In this document: one piece after another, positions 11,447 through 23,961 of the stretch
Layout: each line of letters begins with the position of its first letter
Numbering within the stretch: the first letter of the stretch is position 1
Assembly: GCA_027704905.1 (NCBI GenBank)
Contig: CM051016.1
Location: forward strand, 13,843,650 to 13,907,649
Length of the DNA stretch: 64,000 nt
From: Muraenolepis orangiensis
Lineage: Eukaryota > Chordata > Actinopteri > Gadiformes > Muraenolepididae
Reading direction: 5' to 3'
Program-made: the position numbers and the translations under genes
The notes under the pieces: model-generated
Told to the model about the DNA's origin: nothing
What the model saw: the letters and a program-made list of their open reading frames with translations, nothing else
Databases searched by the model: none

Positions 11447-11629
11447 CTGGGAGGAGGAAGGAGACACCAGTTAGCTAAACAATAGGCTTACAATGAACAG
11501 ACGTTCTCCTAGAGCAGAACAAAAGCTTAATAGACCTTTTAAAGAATATAAATACAAGTGATCATTCAAAGGTTACTTTGAATTGTTCTGCATTAAGCAG
11601 CATTTCAAAGGAGTTTGATTACAGTCAGG

Positions 11630-11800
11630 GGCGTCGCAACAGTGTAGGCAAAGTAGGCAATTGCATGGGGCCCCGAGCTGGAAGGGGGCCCCCGAGGACG
11701 ACAGATTATATCTCCCCCACGCGCGCTTAATGATGTTCGCGATCCCCCCCCCCCCCCACCACCCTGTTGGACTTCTCGATCGTAGCTGATCATGATGAGG
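11630..11800. repeat. small transposon-like insertion in the J-C intron (unit 1)
   Basis: A GC-rich block starting CAGGGGCGTCGCAAC, with a long C tract at 11746-11758, interrupts the J-C intron. It is present at the same place in copy 2 (about 40168-40310) and absent from copy 3. The CAGGGGCG start resembles termini of fish hAT-type elements, but I cannot define the other end. Confidence 0.4.
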
Positions 11801-12044
11801 GAACTTTGTCTTGTTGAATTTAATCAAAACAACAATCGAAACAATAGAAAAGTCATTCATATAATCATGTCAGTGTTCATTTCATTTCATATTCATCCAC
11901 TAGAAGTTTGATAATAATGCTAAAGTTACATTAAATTATTAGACTCATTTAATTTATACAAAAGCAAACCTAGAGACTAAACGTAAATGATCGCAAAACA
12001 GGATTGTAGCCAAATGATTTACAATCACAAGCAGATAAAGGCCT

Positions 12045-12046
<2 letters not shown>

Positions 12047-12121
<75 letters not shown>
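12047..12121. repeat. compound (AT)n(AG)n microsatellite in the J-C intron
   Basis: About 46 bp of AT repeats are followed by about 29 bp of AG repeats. The counterpart in copy 2 is at about 40592-40661 with different repeat counts. Confidence 0.95.
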
Positions 12122-12126
<5 letters not shown>

Positions 12127-12185
12127 GAGCTAAAATAAGTGATAGAAATGTCAGCTTTTTGTCAAATAATGAATCACGAACTTAC

Positions 12186-12223
12186 CAAGAATGACTTCAG
12201 TTCCGCCACCAAAGCTGTAGCCT
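12186..12223 (-). CDS. IgL J segment, copy 1
   Basis: A 38-nt J segment on the minus strand encodes GYSFGGGTEVIL plus one base, with the canonical FGxG motif, and ends at a donor (CTTG|GTAAG). Its 5' edge abuts the heptamer CACTGTG. Confidence 0.93.
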
Positions 12224-12251
12224 CACAGTGTTTTGTCTCCGTACAAAAACC
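12224..12251 (-). promoter_or_regulatory. J recombination signal, 12-bp spacer, copy 1
   Basis: On the minus strand: nonamer GGTTTTTGT (12251-12243), a 12-bp spacer, then heptamer CACTGTG (12230-12224) directly before the J coding end. Confidence 0.93.
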
Positions 12252-12450
12252 TCTGTGCTGTGAAGTGCTGCTTGGTCTCTCCTTTCACTTCACTCACTTA
12301 GAGTTTAGCCTTTTAAATCAAATCTAAAACACGCCAAACGGTCCAAATGGTAACCCCGGGTTACCACCTGCTTCACGGTGATTTGATGTGACAGGACTCA
12401 GGAACGGGGACTGATCCCTCTCTCTTAGGTCATCCCAAATGTCTTTGGTA

Positions 12451-12489
12451 GGTTTTTGTACGGGCTCCAATCTGAGCTGTAGCACTGTG
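12451..12489 (-). promoter_or_regulatory. V recombination signal, 23-bp spacer, copy 1
   Basis: On the minus strand, directly after the V coding end: heptamer CACAGTG (12489-12483), a 23-bp spacer, then nonamer ACAAAAACC (12459-12451). It is compatible with the 12-bp J signal under the 12/23 rule. Confidence 0.94.
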
Positions 12490-12939
12490 GTCTGCACTAC
12501 AGCCACAGAAGTATGTCGCCTGGTCTTCATCTTGAAAACCATTTATCATCAGATACTGGATTCGAGCACTATTTGACCCAGGAGAAGAAAACCGACTGGG
12601 AACTCCGCTGGCTCTACTGCATGCTGTACAAAGTAAATACTTTGGAGATGAACCACTTTTCTGCTGGTACCAGTAAATTGTGTTGGTACCACTCTGAGTA
12701 CAGGAGATTTTGACAGTGTCTCCTCTGGTCACTGAGAGGGTCTTCTCTTGGGTGAGAGTATAACCTTCCAAACCTGTTAACAAACACACATGTAGATTAG
12801 CAACAAACCCTCAGTCAGTGCATAGCGTCATCCCATGGACGACATCTGTGTTGGAGATAACCTGAGATAAGGTGGGTTTGGAACGGTCACCTTGCAGGGT
12901 CAGCAGCAGAGCAGCGATGATGGAAGTATAAAAAGCCAT
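12490..12939 (-). CDS. IgL V segment with split leader, copy 1
   Basis: The leader exon is complement(12891..12939), starting at ATG 12939 and encoding the hydrophobic signal peptide MAFYTSIIAALLLTLQ. The V exon is complement(12490..12773) after a GTTAACAG acceptor. The frame is open through the first framework cysteine (KISC), tryptophan (WYQQKSG), SGVPSRFSS and DEDQATYFC, and ends CGCSAD at the RSS. Leader and V join in phase 1 (G+GT). This copy carries two extra cysteines around CDR2 (YLLCTACSR), whereas copies 2 and 3 read STGG and YTTG. A second cysteine after the CDR3 Cys (CGC) is shared by all three. Nothing disables the segment, so it is a potentially functional germline V. Confidence 0.93.
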
Positions 12940-13030
12940 CTTGAGGTCCAAGGAGTGCGGGCAGCAGGCTGTGAGAGGAGCTGTGTGTTCTCAGGGCTCG
13001 GATGTTCTGCGCTCCATGCAGGCTGCTCTC

Positions 13031-13129
13031 CTATAAAGAGTGCAGGGCTGACGGAGAGGAACAGCTCCACCTGTTCTCTGTTTGACTCACTCCACCCACC
13101 CCACCTTCACCTTCCTCTGACATTTACAT
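13031..13129 (-). promoter_or_regulatory. IgL V promoter, copy 1
   Basis: On the minus strand a TATA-like box (TTTATAG, 13037-13031) lies about 92 bp upstream of the ATG. An octamer variant (ATGTAAAT, one mismatch to ATGCAAAT) lies at 13129-13122, about 85 bp further upstream, which is the expected Ig promoter order. The same layout occurs in the other two copies. Confidence 0.7.
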
Positions 13130-15490
13130 AACAGATGTGGACTCTATTCTGGTTTATTCAGCCTACTTTCAAATCCTCTTTTCAGGGCGTTGTTCCTTAA
13201 TTCATCTCTTTATAGTCTAGAATTGAACACATTGTGTTCTGGTTTTTAATTAAATATAATTCAAGAAAGTGAATATTGGTAAGTATTGGTGTACTTTTTT
13301 CAACTTTATTCATTATGTTAAGTCTTTAAAACAATTCTAAATGGATTAGACACCACGAGTCATCATCACACCTGCAGATACTTAGAGCTGTTTTCGGTTC
13401 CTCTTTCATGACTTTGTGTGCCTGCAGGTTGGGCCACACGTTCCATGGAGGACAACGAGGTCATGGACTTAACCCTAATAGTAACCTACTTAAGGTTTAC
13501 TGAATCATGCAATGGAAATTAAATAGATATCAAACTGGTTCTGTGAAAAGCATTTTTGTGTAATAGCTGATCAACAGGTGGTACTGAAGTAAAGTCCCTA
13601 GGATGTACCCAGGATACATGATAAAGATTAGATTAGATTAGATTAGATTAGATTCAAATGCATTTTCATTGCACAGCACAAGTACAGAACAGCAAAAATA
13701 ATTTGGCATCTAACCAGAGTGCAAATGTTGCAGTAAAGTGACAGGTATAAACCAAACAAATGTCATAAAAACCGGTATAAAATAACTTATAGAGTAGGTA
13801 TGAGATATGCTGAGAATAATAGGTATATATATATACATATACAAGGTAAGTATACAAGTATAAACAGCTAGTGAGCAGGGATATGCAGTTGTATCATAAA
13901 CAAGCATTGCTAGGTATTAAGGTAACTATACAGGGAGAGCCGATTGACTTAATAACCCTGATGAATAGCAGCAGAGGTTATGGAAGTATAGTGATTATGC
14001 AGGAGGCCAATGAGAAGTCCTACATCAGGAGTCAACCTACCTAAAAGAATCACACCTGAAACGGCTCCTGTTTCACACTGTTTCAAAGCAACCCTTTGCC
14101 TTGACGATTGTCAAATATATTCTAAAGCCTATTGAAGTCCCTCAATATATACCTATTATTATTATGCTCATATCCCACTTAATACCTAGTAGACTGTCTA
14201 ACAACTGTAAACTGTAAATTATATTACCATGCACTTTACTGCAACTTTGAGTGGGCAAAACTGGGGAGACCTTGAAAAACTTGCCCCCAACGGAGTGAGA
14301 TGGAAGACATTGGTCAATGGCCTCTGCTCCCTGGAGGAGCCAAGGGCTGAACTAACTCACTAACTTTACTGCAACATTTGCACTCTGGTTAGATGCTAAA
14401 TTATTTTCGCTGTACTGTACTTGTGCTGTGCAATGACAATACATTTGAATCTAATCTAATCTAATCAAAGTGCCATTTCAACACTTTTAATAATTACAAA
14501 TATTACAAAAACTATTAAATAGTTACCAAAGACTGACATACGGTATGTGTCTGTCTTTGTGTTAGTCTGGTGCATGTGTTGGGATGTTGGGCCTACTCAG
14601 AAAGGGAAGCTCCTACATAGGAGCCCAGGAAGACTAGCTTTAGCAATGCTTAGCAAAGCTAATGGGGATCCTAGTGAACTAAACCACACTAAACATGTTC
14701 ATGACAAGTAGACTATTCACACCTTGCATTAACATGTGATCTGGTGGCTTTTGAGCATACAGTGAGTTATTATACCCTGAGTGCAATATACAATATACAA
14801 ACCATAACCCTGAGTCAACACACACAAAAACGACCTAGCTGGGTCTCCAGATAGCTAAGTCTAAAAGATGCTCAGGCCCGTCTAAATGTAATCCGATCCC
14901 CAATGCGTTCTTTTCCCATTGAGCCAAACCCAGATCAGGGATGTCTCTTATAGCACAGCATGGTTGAGTACCTGATGGAGTACCAAGGGTGGCTTTATCT
15001 ATTAACAACGGGACACCTCTCTGCCTGTTGACCCTTATCTAAATCAATGCTCTACCATCCAACATCATCAGGTAGAACCATCGCCATCAACCATCGCCTA
15101 GGTTTCCTTCACAATGGAACAACAATATTCTCAAATACATTCTTTTGAATATTGGCACATATCATCATGATTTAGTCCTCACATAACCTTTTGCCTCATA
15201 TTCCTTCATAAAAATCCTCTCAATTGTATGAATGGACACGTGAATGAATGTTTATAAAAAGCTAGTAATGATTTCATTTAGCAGACGCCATGACACATCA
15301 ATAGTGCTGTGAGCGATGAGCCGGTAGGGGTTAGTTTCATTATGTAGGCTACTGGCTGGGGAAAGGGGGACTTACAGCATGCTGCTGACTTGATAGGGTT
15401 ATATGTTATACATCCATGGCAGTGGGTCCTATGTGAACAGACTGGTGGGTGGACTCTGAACCCTGGACTCTGGGGGTTGGGGGAAGACAT
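13130..15490. other. spacer upstream of IgL copy 1 (duplicated non-coding block)
   Basis: Contains no gene. It holds two LINE/SINE-like 3' tails built on GATTAGATTAGATTC, one at about 13625-13900 and one inverted at about 14150-14465. The whole block recurs at 41671-43893 with scattered small differences, and inverted at 54562-56680. Its right edge (GGGGGTTGGGGGAAGA) is where the poly-C junction of the other copies would begin. Copy 1 has lost that tract and about 80 bp beyond it. Confidence 0.75.
14246..14363. mobile_element. 118-bp retrotransposon 3' fragment with 12-bp target duplication
   Basis: Flanked by the direct repeat CTTTACTGCAAC (14234-14245 and 14364-14375). The unit is also in copy 2 (about 42769-42900) but absent from copy 3, which has a single CTTTACTGCAAC at about 56087. 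The body (ACGGAGTGAGATGGAAGACA, then GGCCTCTGCTCCCTGGAGGA) resembles the end of a non-LTR retrotransposon. Confidence 0.75.
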
Positions 15491-15930
15491 TTTAATAAAA
15501 AATGTACCATGAATATTATATTTTTGGAAAACATTTATAAAATATTTTAAAAGAACATTAATGCTCGCTTGGTGTACAACGTCCGTTTAACTACAAATAG
15601 AATGCGCACAATCTTTTCACCTTTTTACATGTACAGAACCATGTAACCATGTGTTTCTGTCTGAAGCCGGCTCGGCCTAACAGTTTGGATGAAGCCTCAA
15701 TAAGGGGGTTAACTAAACTCAGGTAGCAAGACAAATAACATCTAAATATTTAAATAACTAAGGTGCAAAAAATAGGAATAAAAACAGTTCAAATATACCT
15801 GGCAGAGGGAAAGTGAACTTTGAGAAACAGCGTTAAACAGACACAGAAAGACACAGGGAAATCAAGACTAGGGTGGGTAACGAGGACATCTACAGGACAA
15901 AACTAAAACTACACATTTCAGAACATACAG

Positions 15931-15935
<5 letters not shown>
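15491..15935. other. spacer block II, left part (unit 1)
   Basis: Non-coding. It matches 25050-25465 and, inverted, about 54060-54480. Confidence 0.65.
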
Positions 15936-15982
<47 letters not shown>

Positions 15983-17330
15983 ATTTTATTTGTGGGGCGC
16001 CATTCAAGACACCCAAGGACACCTTACAGAGCATATATGCTACAGTCAAATTGAAATAAATTGAAATAAAAACAGTAAAAACAGTGGACTTCACGAAGTG
16101 TCCGCAGCGTTTAAAACAAGACAAACAACAGGAAGTAAAAGAAAGATGGTACAGTTTATAAGGGATATGCCAGTTTAAACAGATGGGTTTTTAGTTGGGT
16201 TTTGTAAGTTGTTATAGAATCAGACGGATGTGTAGTGGCAGGGAGTTCCAGAGTCTGGGAGCCGAGCAACTGAAAGCTCGAGCACCCATGAGGCTGAGGC
16301 GTGAGCTGGGGACGGTGAGAAGTCCAACGGAGGAAGAGCGGAGGGTGCGGGAGGGGGTGTACTCCTGAAGGAGGTCAGTGATTGGTGGGGTTAGATTGTG
16401 GAGAGCTTTGTAGGTGAGTAAAATATTTTTATAGTCAATCCGGTAGCGCACAGGAAGCCAGTGTAGTTGAATGAGAACGGGGGTGATGTGGTCAGATGAG
16501 TTAGTGCGAGTGATGATCCGGGCAGCAGAGTTCTGAATTATTTGCAGTCTGTTGAGGAGTTTGATGGGAAGGCCGGTGAGAAGTGCATTGAAGTAATCAA
16601 CGTGACAAATGAGTGGACCAGGATTTCAGTGCTGGATTGGGACAGAGATGAGCGGACTCTGGAAATGTTCCGAAGATGGAAGAAGGCAGTGCGAGTGATG
16701 TTTTTAATGTGTGGTACAAATAAGAGGGAGCCGTCCAGAATGACACCGAGGCTTTTTACTTGGGAAGAGAATGGTATGGGGAAGCCGTCGATGATGATGT
16801 TTGGAGCTGGGTTGTTTTGTGACTTGGTGAGGGTGGATTTGGAGCCGATGAGCAGGGCCTCAGTTTTGCTAGCGTTGAGCTTGAGAAAATTCCTGCTCAT
16901 CCAGCTCCTGATGTCCTCTAGGCAGGTGGTGAGGGAGGGGGGGGCAGGGCAGTGGTGGGTTTGGAGGAAATGTAGACCTGTGTGTCGTCGGCGTAGCAGT
17001 GAAAGTGAACCCCATGGTGACGGAGGAGTTTGCCCAGGGGGAGGAGATATGTGATGAATAGGAGTGGACCCAGTACTGACCCCTGGGGGACACCCAGTGC
17101 AACAGAACACCCTGACTTTTGGTTCCCGAGTTGTAAAAACCGTTGTCTGTCAGTGAGGTATGATGTGAACCAGGAGAGTGCAACACCAGTGATCCCAATG
17201 CCAGCCAGGCGGTCCAGGAGTAGTGGGTGGGAAATGGTGCCGAATGTAGCGCTGAGGTCGAGGAGGATGAGGATGGTGAGAATTCCAGAGTCAGCTGCAC
17301 GGAGGAGGTCGTTAGTGATTGGTTGGATGG
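15936..17330 (-). mobile_element. 5'-truncated CR1/L2-type LINE with (AAT)n tail
   Basis: The minus strand encodes reverse transcriptase fragments. YADDTQVY is read at about 16995, followed by TTCLEDIRSWMSRNFLKLNASKTE and VKSLGVILDGSLLF. The C-terminal part contains TYKALHNLTPPITDLL and APRLWNSLPLHIR (16451-16212). Frameshifts break it. The (AAT)n tract at 15936-15980 is its 3' tail. The element is absent from the paralogous site at about 25465, where CAGTATAT runs straight into GGAGAACTTTTAC, so it inserted after the duplication. Confidence 0.87.
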
Positions 17331-17407
17331 ATATAGAGATCTTTTACACCATTTTTTAAAACTTTGCACCTGGATTTGTTGTTTTTTAGGGTTAGACATA
17401 TATTATG

Positions 17408-18764
17408 AACTACCATCCCCCCAACAATTCTCTCTCTTGTCGGTAGAGGAAGCCTCCTCCACTCTGACTTCCTCTCTCTCCTCCTCCTTCGACTCTCTTT
17501 GTCCTCTCACCTCCAGACCAGCACGAGCCTCTCTTCCACCTCCTTGGCTGTCCGAACCTCTGTGGGCTTGTAGAGCAGAGCTGCGGGTAGCTGAGAGAAA
17601 ATGGAGGAAATCTGACTCTTCTGATGATCTCGCTCACTACCTCCGTCTCCTCTCTGGCTTCACCTCCACGGTATCGGCTGCTAAATCTGCTTTCTACTGT
17701 ACAAAAACTATTCTGCCTCTTACCCCAGGAAACTTTTCTCCATGTTCTCTTCCCTCCTCAACCCCCCCTCCCCTCCCCCTCCCTCCACCCTCTCAGCTGA
17801 TGACTTTGTCACCTTCTTTACGAAGAAGGTGAACGACATTACCTCCTCCTTCACCCCCACCGCTTTCCTCCCTCCCTCTTTTCCCACCCCCGCTAACCTT
17901 ACCTGTTTCAACCCCCTGTCCCCTGATGAAGTTAACAAACTTCCTCACACGTGAAGCAGTGCAGATCCTGGTCCAAGCGCTCGTCATCACCCGCCTCGAC
18001 TACTGCAACTCTCTCCTGGCGGGACTCCCCGCCTCTGCAACCAAGCCCCTCCAACGCATCCAGAACGCAGCAGCACGCCTGGTATTCAACCTACCAAAAT
18101 TCTCCCACGTGACCCCTCTCTTCCGCGATCTCCACTGGCTTCCGGTAAATGCTCGCATCAAGTTCAAGACTCTGGTACTGACCTTCAGGGCAGTCAATGG
18201 AACTGCCCCAACCTACCTCCAAACGTTGGTCAAGCCCTACATCCCAGCCAGAGCGCTCCGCTCAACTTCTGCCGGCGACTTGTTCAACCTTCACTGAAAA
18301 CAACCAAGCATCGCTCTTCCAAGACCCAGCTCTTCACGGCTCTGGCTCCACAGTGGTGGAATGAACTCCCGTCTCATGTCAGGATGGCAGAGTCCCTCGC
18401 CAGCTTCCGCAAGAGACTCAAGACCCACCTGTTCAGAGTCCACCTGGACCCTCCTTCTCCTTTGTGAACAACTAACTTGCTTAAGTCCTGACATTAATAA
18501 GCTCTTAGCATGTTATATATTCTAGCAAGTGTATATCCTTAATGGTGATAACACGCTCTTATCACAGCTACTTAAGCAGGTGACCTGGCAGTACGAAATT
18601 GTGTTATTCATGTTGTTAATATGAATGCTTATGAACTGCTCTATTTTTATGTTTGCGTACTCAGTGCTATGCTATTGTCTACTTCAACAAATGTACACCT
18701 TGTAAGTCGCTTTGGATAAAAGCGTCTGCCAAATGCCCTCAATATAAATGTAAATGTAAATTAA
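17408..18764 (+). mobile_element. L2-type LINE, internally deleted
   Basis: The plus strand encodes the middle of ORF2 (AELRVAERKWRKSDSSDDLAHY at about 17576-17640). It then jumps to the C-terminal part (VITRLDYCNSLLAGLP, FRDLHWLPVNARIKFKT and FRKRLKTHLFR, about 17960-18450). Most of the RT domain is deleted near 17940. The 3' end GTCGCTTTGGATAAAAGCGT followed by (TAAATG)n is the characteristic fish L2 terminus. The empty site is visible at about 25546, where ATTATGAA joins GTAAATGTG directly. Confidence 0.9.
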
Positions 18765-20462
18765 GTAAATGTGTATTTTTTTGTGTATTTTCCATATTAC
18801 TTAAAACATACAATGTGTAGGCCTATATCCTAAATATTGAAGTGTTGTTACTTTGTCTGATCAGTAGACAAACTAGCGTCATAGCATGTGGTTCTGCATT
18901 AGGGCAATGCCTGTCAACCACAACAAGACTATGGACCATAACAAAATGTACTCGTTTGTGTGTATATGTTTGTGAAAACCATGATGTTGTACATTTTAAC
19001 ATATTTTTTGTCGTTTTTGTTGTACAATAATAATAATATATATACATTTATATATATATTTATCCTGTCGATATAATTGCATACCCCTGCTGTATACCTG
19101 TTGAATACTTGTATACTACCTGTATATATAAATATACCTATAATTCTGCCTAGTAGACGTCTTTTTACGTATTATTTAACCACTGTAAATATATATATAT
19201 ATATATTACCATGCACTTTACTGCAACATTGCGCTCTGGTTAGATGCCAAGTTATGTTCACTGTACTGTACTTGTGCTGTGCAATGATAATACATTTGAA
19301 TCTAATCTAATCAGCATCATACATTGACGTCCAAAAGGCTAGACTTCTGATCTAACGCTAGAGGGCAGTATAGCACCACGTTTCAATAGACCTATAACAT
19401 AGGGAACGGTTATAGGTCAACTGTAGAAATCAGGGATCTGGGTGGGAAGACTTCTTAGTTATTAAGCCTCTTCCAGGATGCTGCAAGGAACGAAGCCGTA
19501 CAATTTGAAGGGATCAAATACGACCAAAACTAAATTATAGAGTAGTAAAAGTAAAAGTAGAAACGACAACCGTCACAATTCACAGACCTCTCCAGCATTC
19601 AGAGGAAGAAACATAACTCATTTTTCACACGAGAATCCGTGATGCCTTCAGGTCTTGGCGGACTCTGACAAGTGGAAAGTCAGGAGGTGATGTTTCGCAG
19701 ACAACACATTTGGATATAGGCGGGTTAGGCTGCAGGGGAGGGTGTGCTGTGCTCGGCTGATGTCGGGACGACTCTCAGTGATATTAACAATGTGGGTAAC
19801 TCTTGAAGGCCTGCTGGTCGGTGCAATCAGTCAGGTGTATCAAGTCCCCAGGTGCCCCCCCCAAGCTGCGTCTGTTCAGGATAACCGTAGTGTCGTGTTA
19901 TAGTAGGAGAAACTAACGACAAAGATGCCTGGACGTGACCGACCTAGTTTACCAACGTACCGCTCAAATGAACCCTGGGATGAACGAACCCAAATGTTAA
20001 TTGGATCTCGATATGTCTCTTCATTATATAGGCCTACTTGCTGGCTTCTATATTTAAATTTAGCCACACGCTACAAATATAACAATATAATATAATATAA
20101 TATAATATAATATAATATAATATAATAATATAATATAATATAATATAATATAATATAATATAATATAATATAATAACGCTCTTGATGAGCGCGGCGTTGC
20201 AGACGCGTCTTTGTGAGCTCCCACAATTTATTTAGTTTACTTTTAACATTACACTGTCATACTTTGCTGGACTTTCTGGACTCATTACAGTTACTGCACT
20301 GTACTGCACTGCATTCATGATGCTGCTGCACTACTGGCACTTTAAATGCTTTTAAATCTTTTTGCACAATTTACAAAACATCATCCATCGGTCACTGCTC
20401 GTTCTTTTTATGTTCATTTTTTATTGTGTAGAGCATTTTTATGCGGGGCCTGTATGTGGAAT
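18765..20462. other. spacer block II, right part (unit 1)
   Basis: Non-coding. It matches 25550-26600 and 29655-29918, and inverted 46485-46935, 50589-50923 and 52166-53100. It carries the empty target of the THAP-type transposon at 19647-19650 (TTCA). It also carries a LINE 3' UTR fragment (about 20240-20450) and the point (GCGGGGCCTG, about 20445) next to which copia sits in the other copies. Confidence 0.7.
20077..20176. repeat. (TATAA)n pentanucleotide-type repeat
   Basis: About 100 bp of TATAA repeats. The inverted paralogue of this tract (about 46750-46935 and 50592-50625) hosts the R2-type retrotransposon. Confidence 0.9.
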
Positions 20463-20765
20463 GAGTTCAAATGATGCACATGATTGAAAGAAATGGAAGT
20501 GAAAAGCACACACGGCAAGAAAAGTTTGGGATCCAGTCAATTAATGCTCAGGTAATATGCCCTTAGGTTTTTTGATTTGGGAAATGTGAACATTGAAAGC
20601 AAGATTAAACAATGTGCAAGAAATGAGCTTGCATAGCAGAATCACCAAGCGCTATTCTGGGCCCATTGGCTAATGCAGAGAAAGGACACAGAACATGTGT
20701 GTGACCGAAAAAGGAAGCAAACAGAATAAACTGGGGGAGAAATAGCAGGGTGTTTATATTAGTGC

Positions 20766-20898
<133 letters not shown>

Positions 20899-21551
20899 TA
20901 GGCATTGGTGCCTGACAGAAAGAGAGGCGAACGGGGGAAGGGACCTGAAGAAGCGGGCTGAATCTTTCGTCTCCTGACTGTTTGGATTGGTTAAACCAAA
21001 CACATCCCCCTGGCCAAGCAGGAGGCTCCCCGGGCCTCTCTCCTCTTGCAGCGCTGCCGAAGCTTCACTGCTAATCTGGGACCCAGCAGTCATCCTGTGT
21101 TATAGCAGAATTTATAGCAGAGCCCGGGCCGGAAACCACAAACTGCAAGGGGCGGACTTAGACCTCGTTTCCTGTTTTGTTACGGAGATATTCTACCAAA
21201 GAAAACTGTCAGATTTGAATAAGTGTATTTCTATAGTCACCAGTCTATAACATTGAAACCTTGATTGAACCTTGTTGAATTGAAACCTTCTTTACCGACA
21301 CTTTTACAGTTGATACAGCGATACAGTTGAATTTAGCTGGCCCAGTTTGTGTTTGCCAATTACGTTTACATCCAGATTTGAGCTCTTCTTCACTGCTAAC
21401 CTCTTCCTCTTATTGACCAGCACGCTCTGAGGTTTGCTTCCCGCCTCTCCTTTCCTCTCGTCGCCGAGGTGCACGTCAAAATGATGAGCATGTCCCTACC
21501 TAACCTAGCATGTAGTGTACACACCAGAGCATGGGCACTGTACGCTACTAC

Positions 21552-21554
<3 letters not shown>

Positions 21555-21648
<94 letters not shown>
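21555..21648. repeat. (AC)n microsatellite, about 94 bp
   Basis: An uninterrupted AC dinucleotide tract. Confidence 0.97.
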
Positions 21649-21649
<1 letters not shown>

Positions 21650-23961
21650 AGTTGATTCGTTCAATCAGTTGAACTAGAATGTGACATACCGCTGAATAGG
21701 TTTGATAATACTAAATATTGATGATCTCATGTCCAAGCTTAAATAATGTGTTTATTTAATGTTGATATTGCTGCTTTTCTGTGTGTCTAAGAGTTCTGAG
21801 TAGGATGTATCAAGGAAACACTTTTCAAAGGTGTCATGTGTTGTGTAGATCTTTCTTCTTTCAGCCATTTTTGCAAACTATATCAGAAGTCCCATTGGAT
21901 CATATGAATGATTTAGTCCAAAACACCCTAAAAGAATCTCCTATCAATTTACAAATTACTTTTTGTACATTTTTGACATTCTTCACATGCAACGGCAGGG
22001 GTTCAAATTGTGGTGATGCCAATCATAATGTTGATATCACTAGGGGAGAAAAAGGGAAGATGAAATAAACACTATATTTAGCAACCTGGTATTGGCTGAG
22101 GCGTAGAAACGGCAACAAACGGCAAACATTTCCATAGAACTAAATCATAGCTACAGCCTATCCTTCTAGTGGTTCAGAACATCCAGCTACTGAAAGACCC
22201 CCCCCCCCCCCCCCCCCCCCCGCTGACCTGGGGGCCAACAGAACTATTTGGTATCCTTATCTCCTCTTGTTTTGGTCCCTGAGTGCTGACCTGAGATGGC
22301 CCATTAATCAGCAGAAGTCTGTCAGCCCAGCATTCAGCCCCATTGCACAATAGCCAACAGTGTTACACGTCCAGAGTAATGAAATAATGCAGATGACTGA
22401 TAACTGAGAAGTCCAATAGCAACTGTTGTTATTCCTCTGTGATTGAACGCATTGTGTCCCAAGCGTGAAACTGCACCATCAATTTACTTGCAGCAGAAAA
22501 GAAGAAGAAGAGAAGAAAAAAGAAACCCCATACAGGTTTTGTGAGATAGAGGAAGCACCGATTCTGACCATGTGATCGCTCATCATTTACGTCGCTTGTC
22601 TTCGTAATCGCTACAAATTGCAACGGCACAATTAAACGATTTACTTCAAATAATTTGTTAATCGACAATAGGGAAAGTTGAAAAGTTCAAGTTTCAAGTT
22701 CAAGGTCTAGTGCTGTTTTCATTTTTTTTTTTATTGCAGCCGAGAACCACGCTGGATGTTCTGGACCTTACGCCAAACCAAATAATCGGGCTTCTTCCAG
22801 TACACTTGGCTACATGCCAGGCAGGATTAAAACGCTGATTGAAAACAAAGATAAAAAATTGGCACTTTCCATCCCATGACAATATGTTGGCTTCTACAAT
22901 CCTAAGAACACAGAATGGTAGCCTCCAGCCTTCACTCTGTCACCAAGCTAATTGTGTAATTGAATGTTAACGCAATCAGGTAATATTATTAGGTATTGGG
23001 AGAGTGAATCATGGTAATTATTGAGAAACTCTGTTTTCCTGAATAGCTTTTTCACTCCCCCTCCCCACCACCCCAGCCCCAGGTCTGTGGAGTGGCTACA
23101 CAACAGCTATTTTTGCAGCTCATCCAGAAGATTCTAAACAGAAACAGAGCTTGGGTAAATATGGCGGCAAGGTATAAACCTTGACGTCTCGACACGCAGT
23201 AACATTACCGCTCCCACACTTTCCATAATAACTTTCATCCCGGCTATTTGGTTGGTTTTGCGTAGACTGCACTCATAACATCTTCTGAAACATTGAATTG
23301 TGTAATGAAACGGCGCCTGGTTCGTGTTAGGTGGGAACAATTAGCCTGTGCTATATTTCTCAAAAACACACGTCTCTGGATGGATAATGCTGCCAGAACA
23401 AATGCTTTGTGAGACACGTAACTCGCTCAACACCTGGTGTCACAGAACTACCAATGCAACAAAGCTCAATGATGCAAAGCCTATATATCTGGATCTCACA
23501 TGTTGGTGTTGTAGTCCTCCACTCGGTGGGAGGACTCTTCTGTGGCTTTCTGTGTTCATGACTGTGAGAACTGGGTGGTGATTTGTAGTAGTACGTACGG
23601 ATTAACAGTCTTTTCACACAGCGTTTGAGTTATTGTAAAACAACATAGAACAAAGGTCAAGCGGACAATTAGCGAGGCAGCGACATCTCTTCAGATAACG
23701 CCGTGACCTACAGTATTCCCGGGCCAGAGTGACCTCTGTACCTCACAACAGCTGAAGAGTGTGACTTAGTTACACCAACGAGGGGCCATGTCATCACTGA
23801 AGCCTTCCTTGCATCATCCTTAATTAAGGTTAAAACCCAATAATATAGCCAACATACATCAAACATCAGGTCAGATGTTCTTGGATTGGATGTGAGGTAT
23901 TTCCCGTTATGATAGTTATTTAACACAATATGTCATGCGTTATACCATTAACCCAATAGAT

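Noticed and set aside
13627..13655. Short tandem GATTA repeats resembling a CRISPR or telomere-like array
   Set aside because: They are the 3' tails of a dispersed LINE/SINE family that recurs at many places in the window, and the genome is a fish.
16542..17054. Plus-strand frame of 170 codons
   Set aside because: It is a shadow of a minus-strand LINE; the YADD block and C-terminal motifs are on the minus strand.
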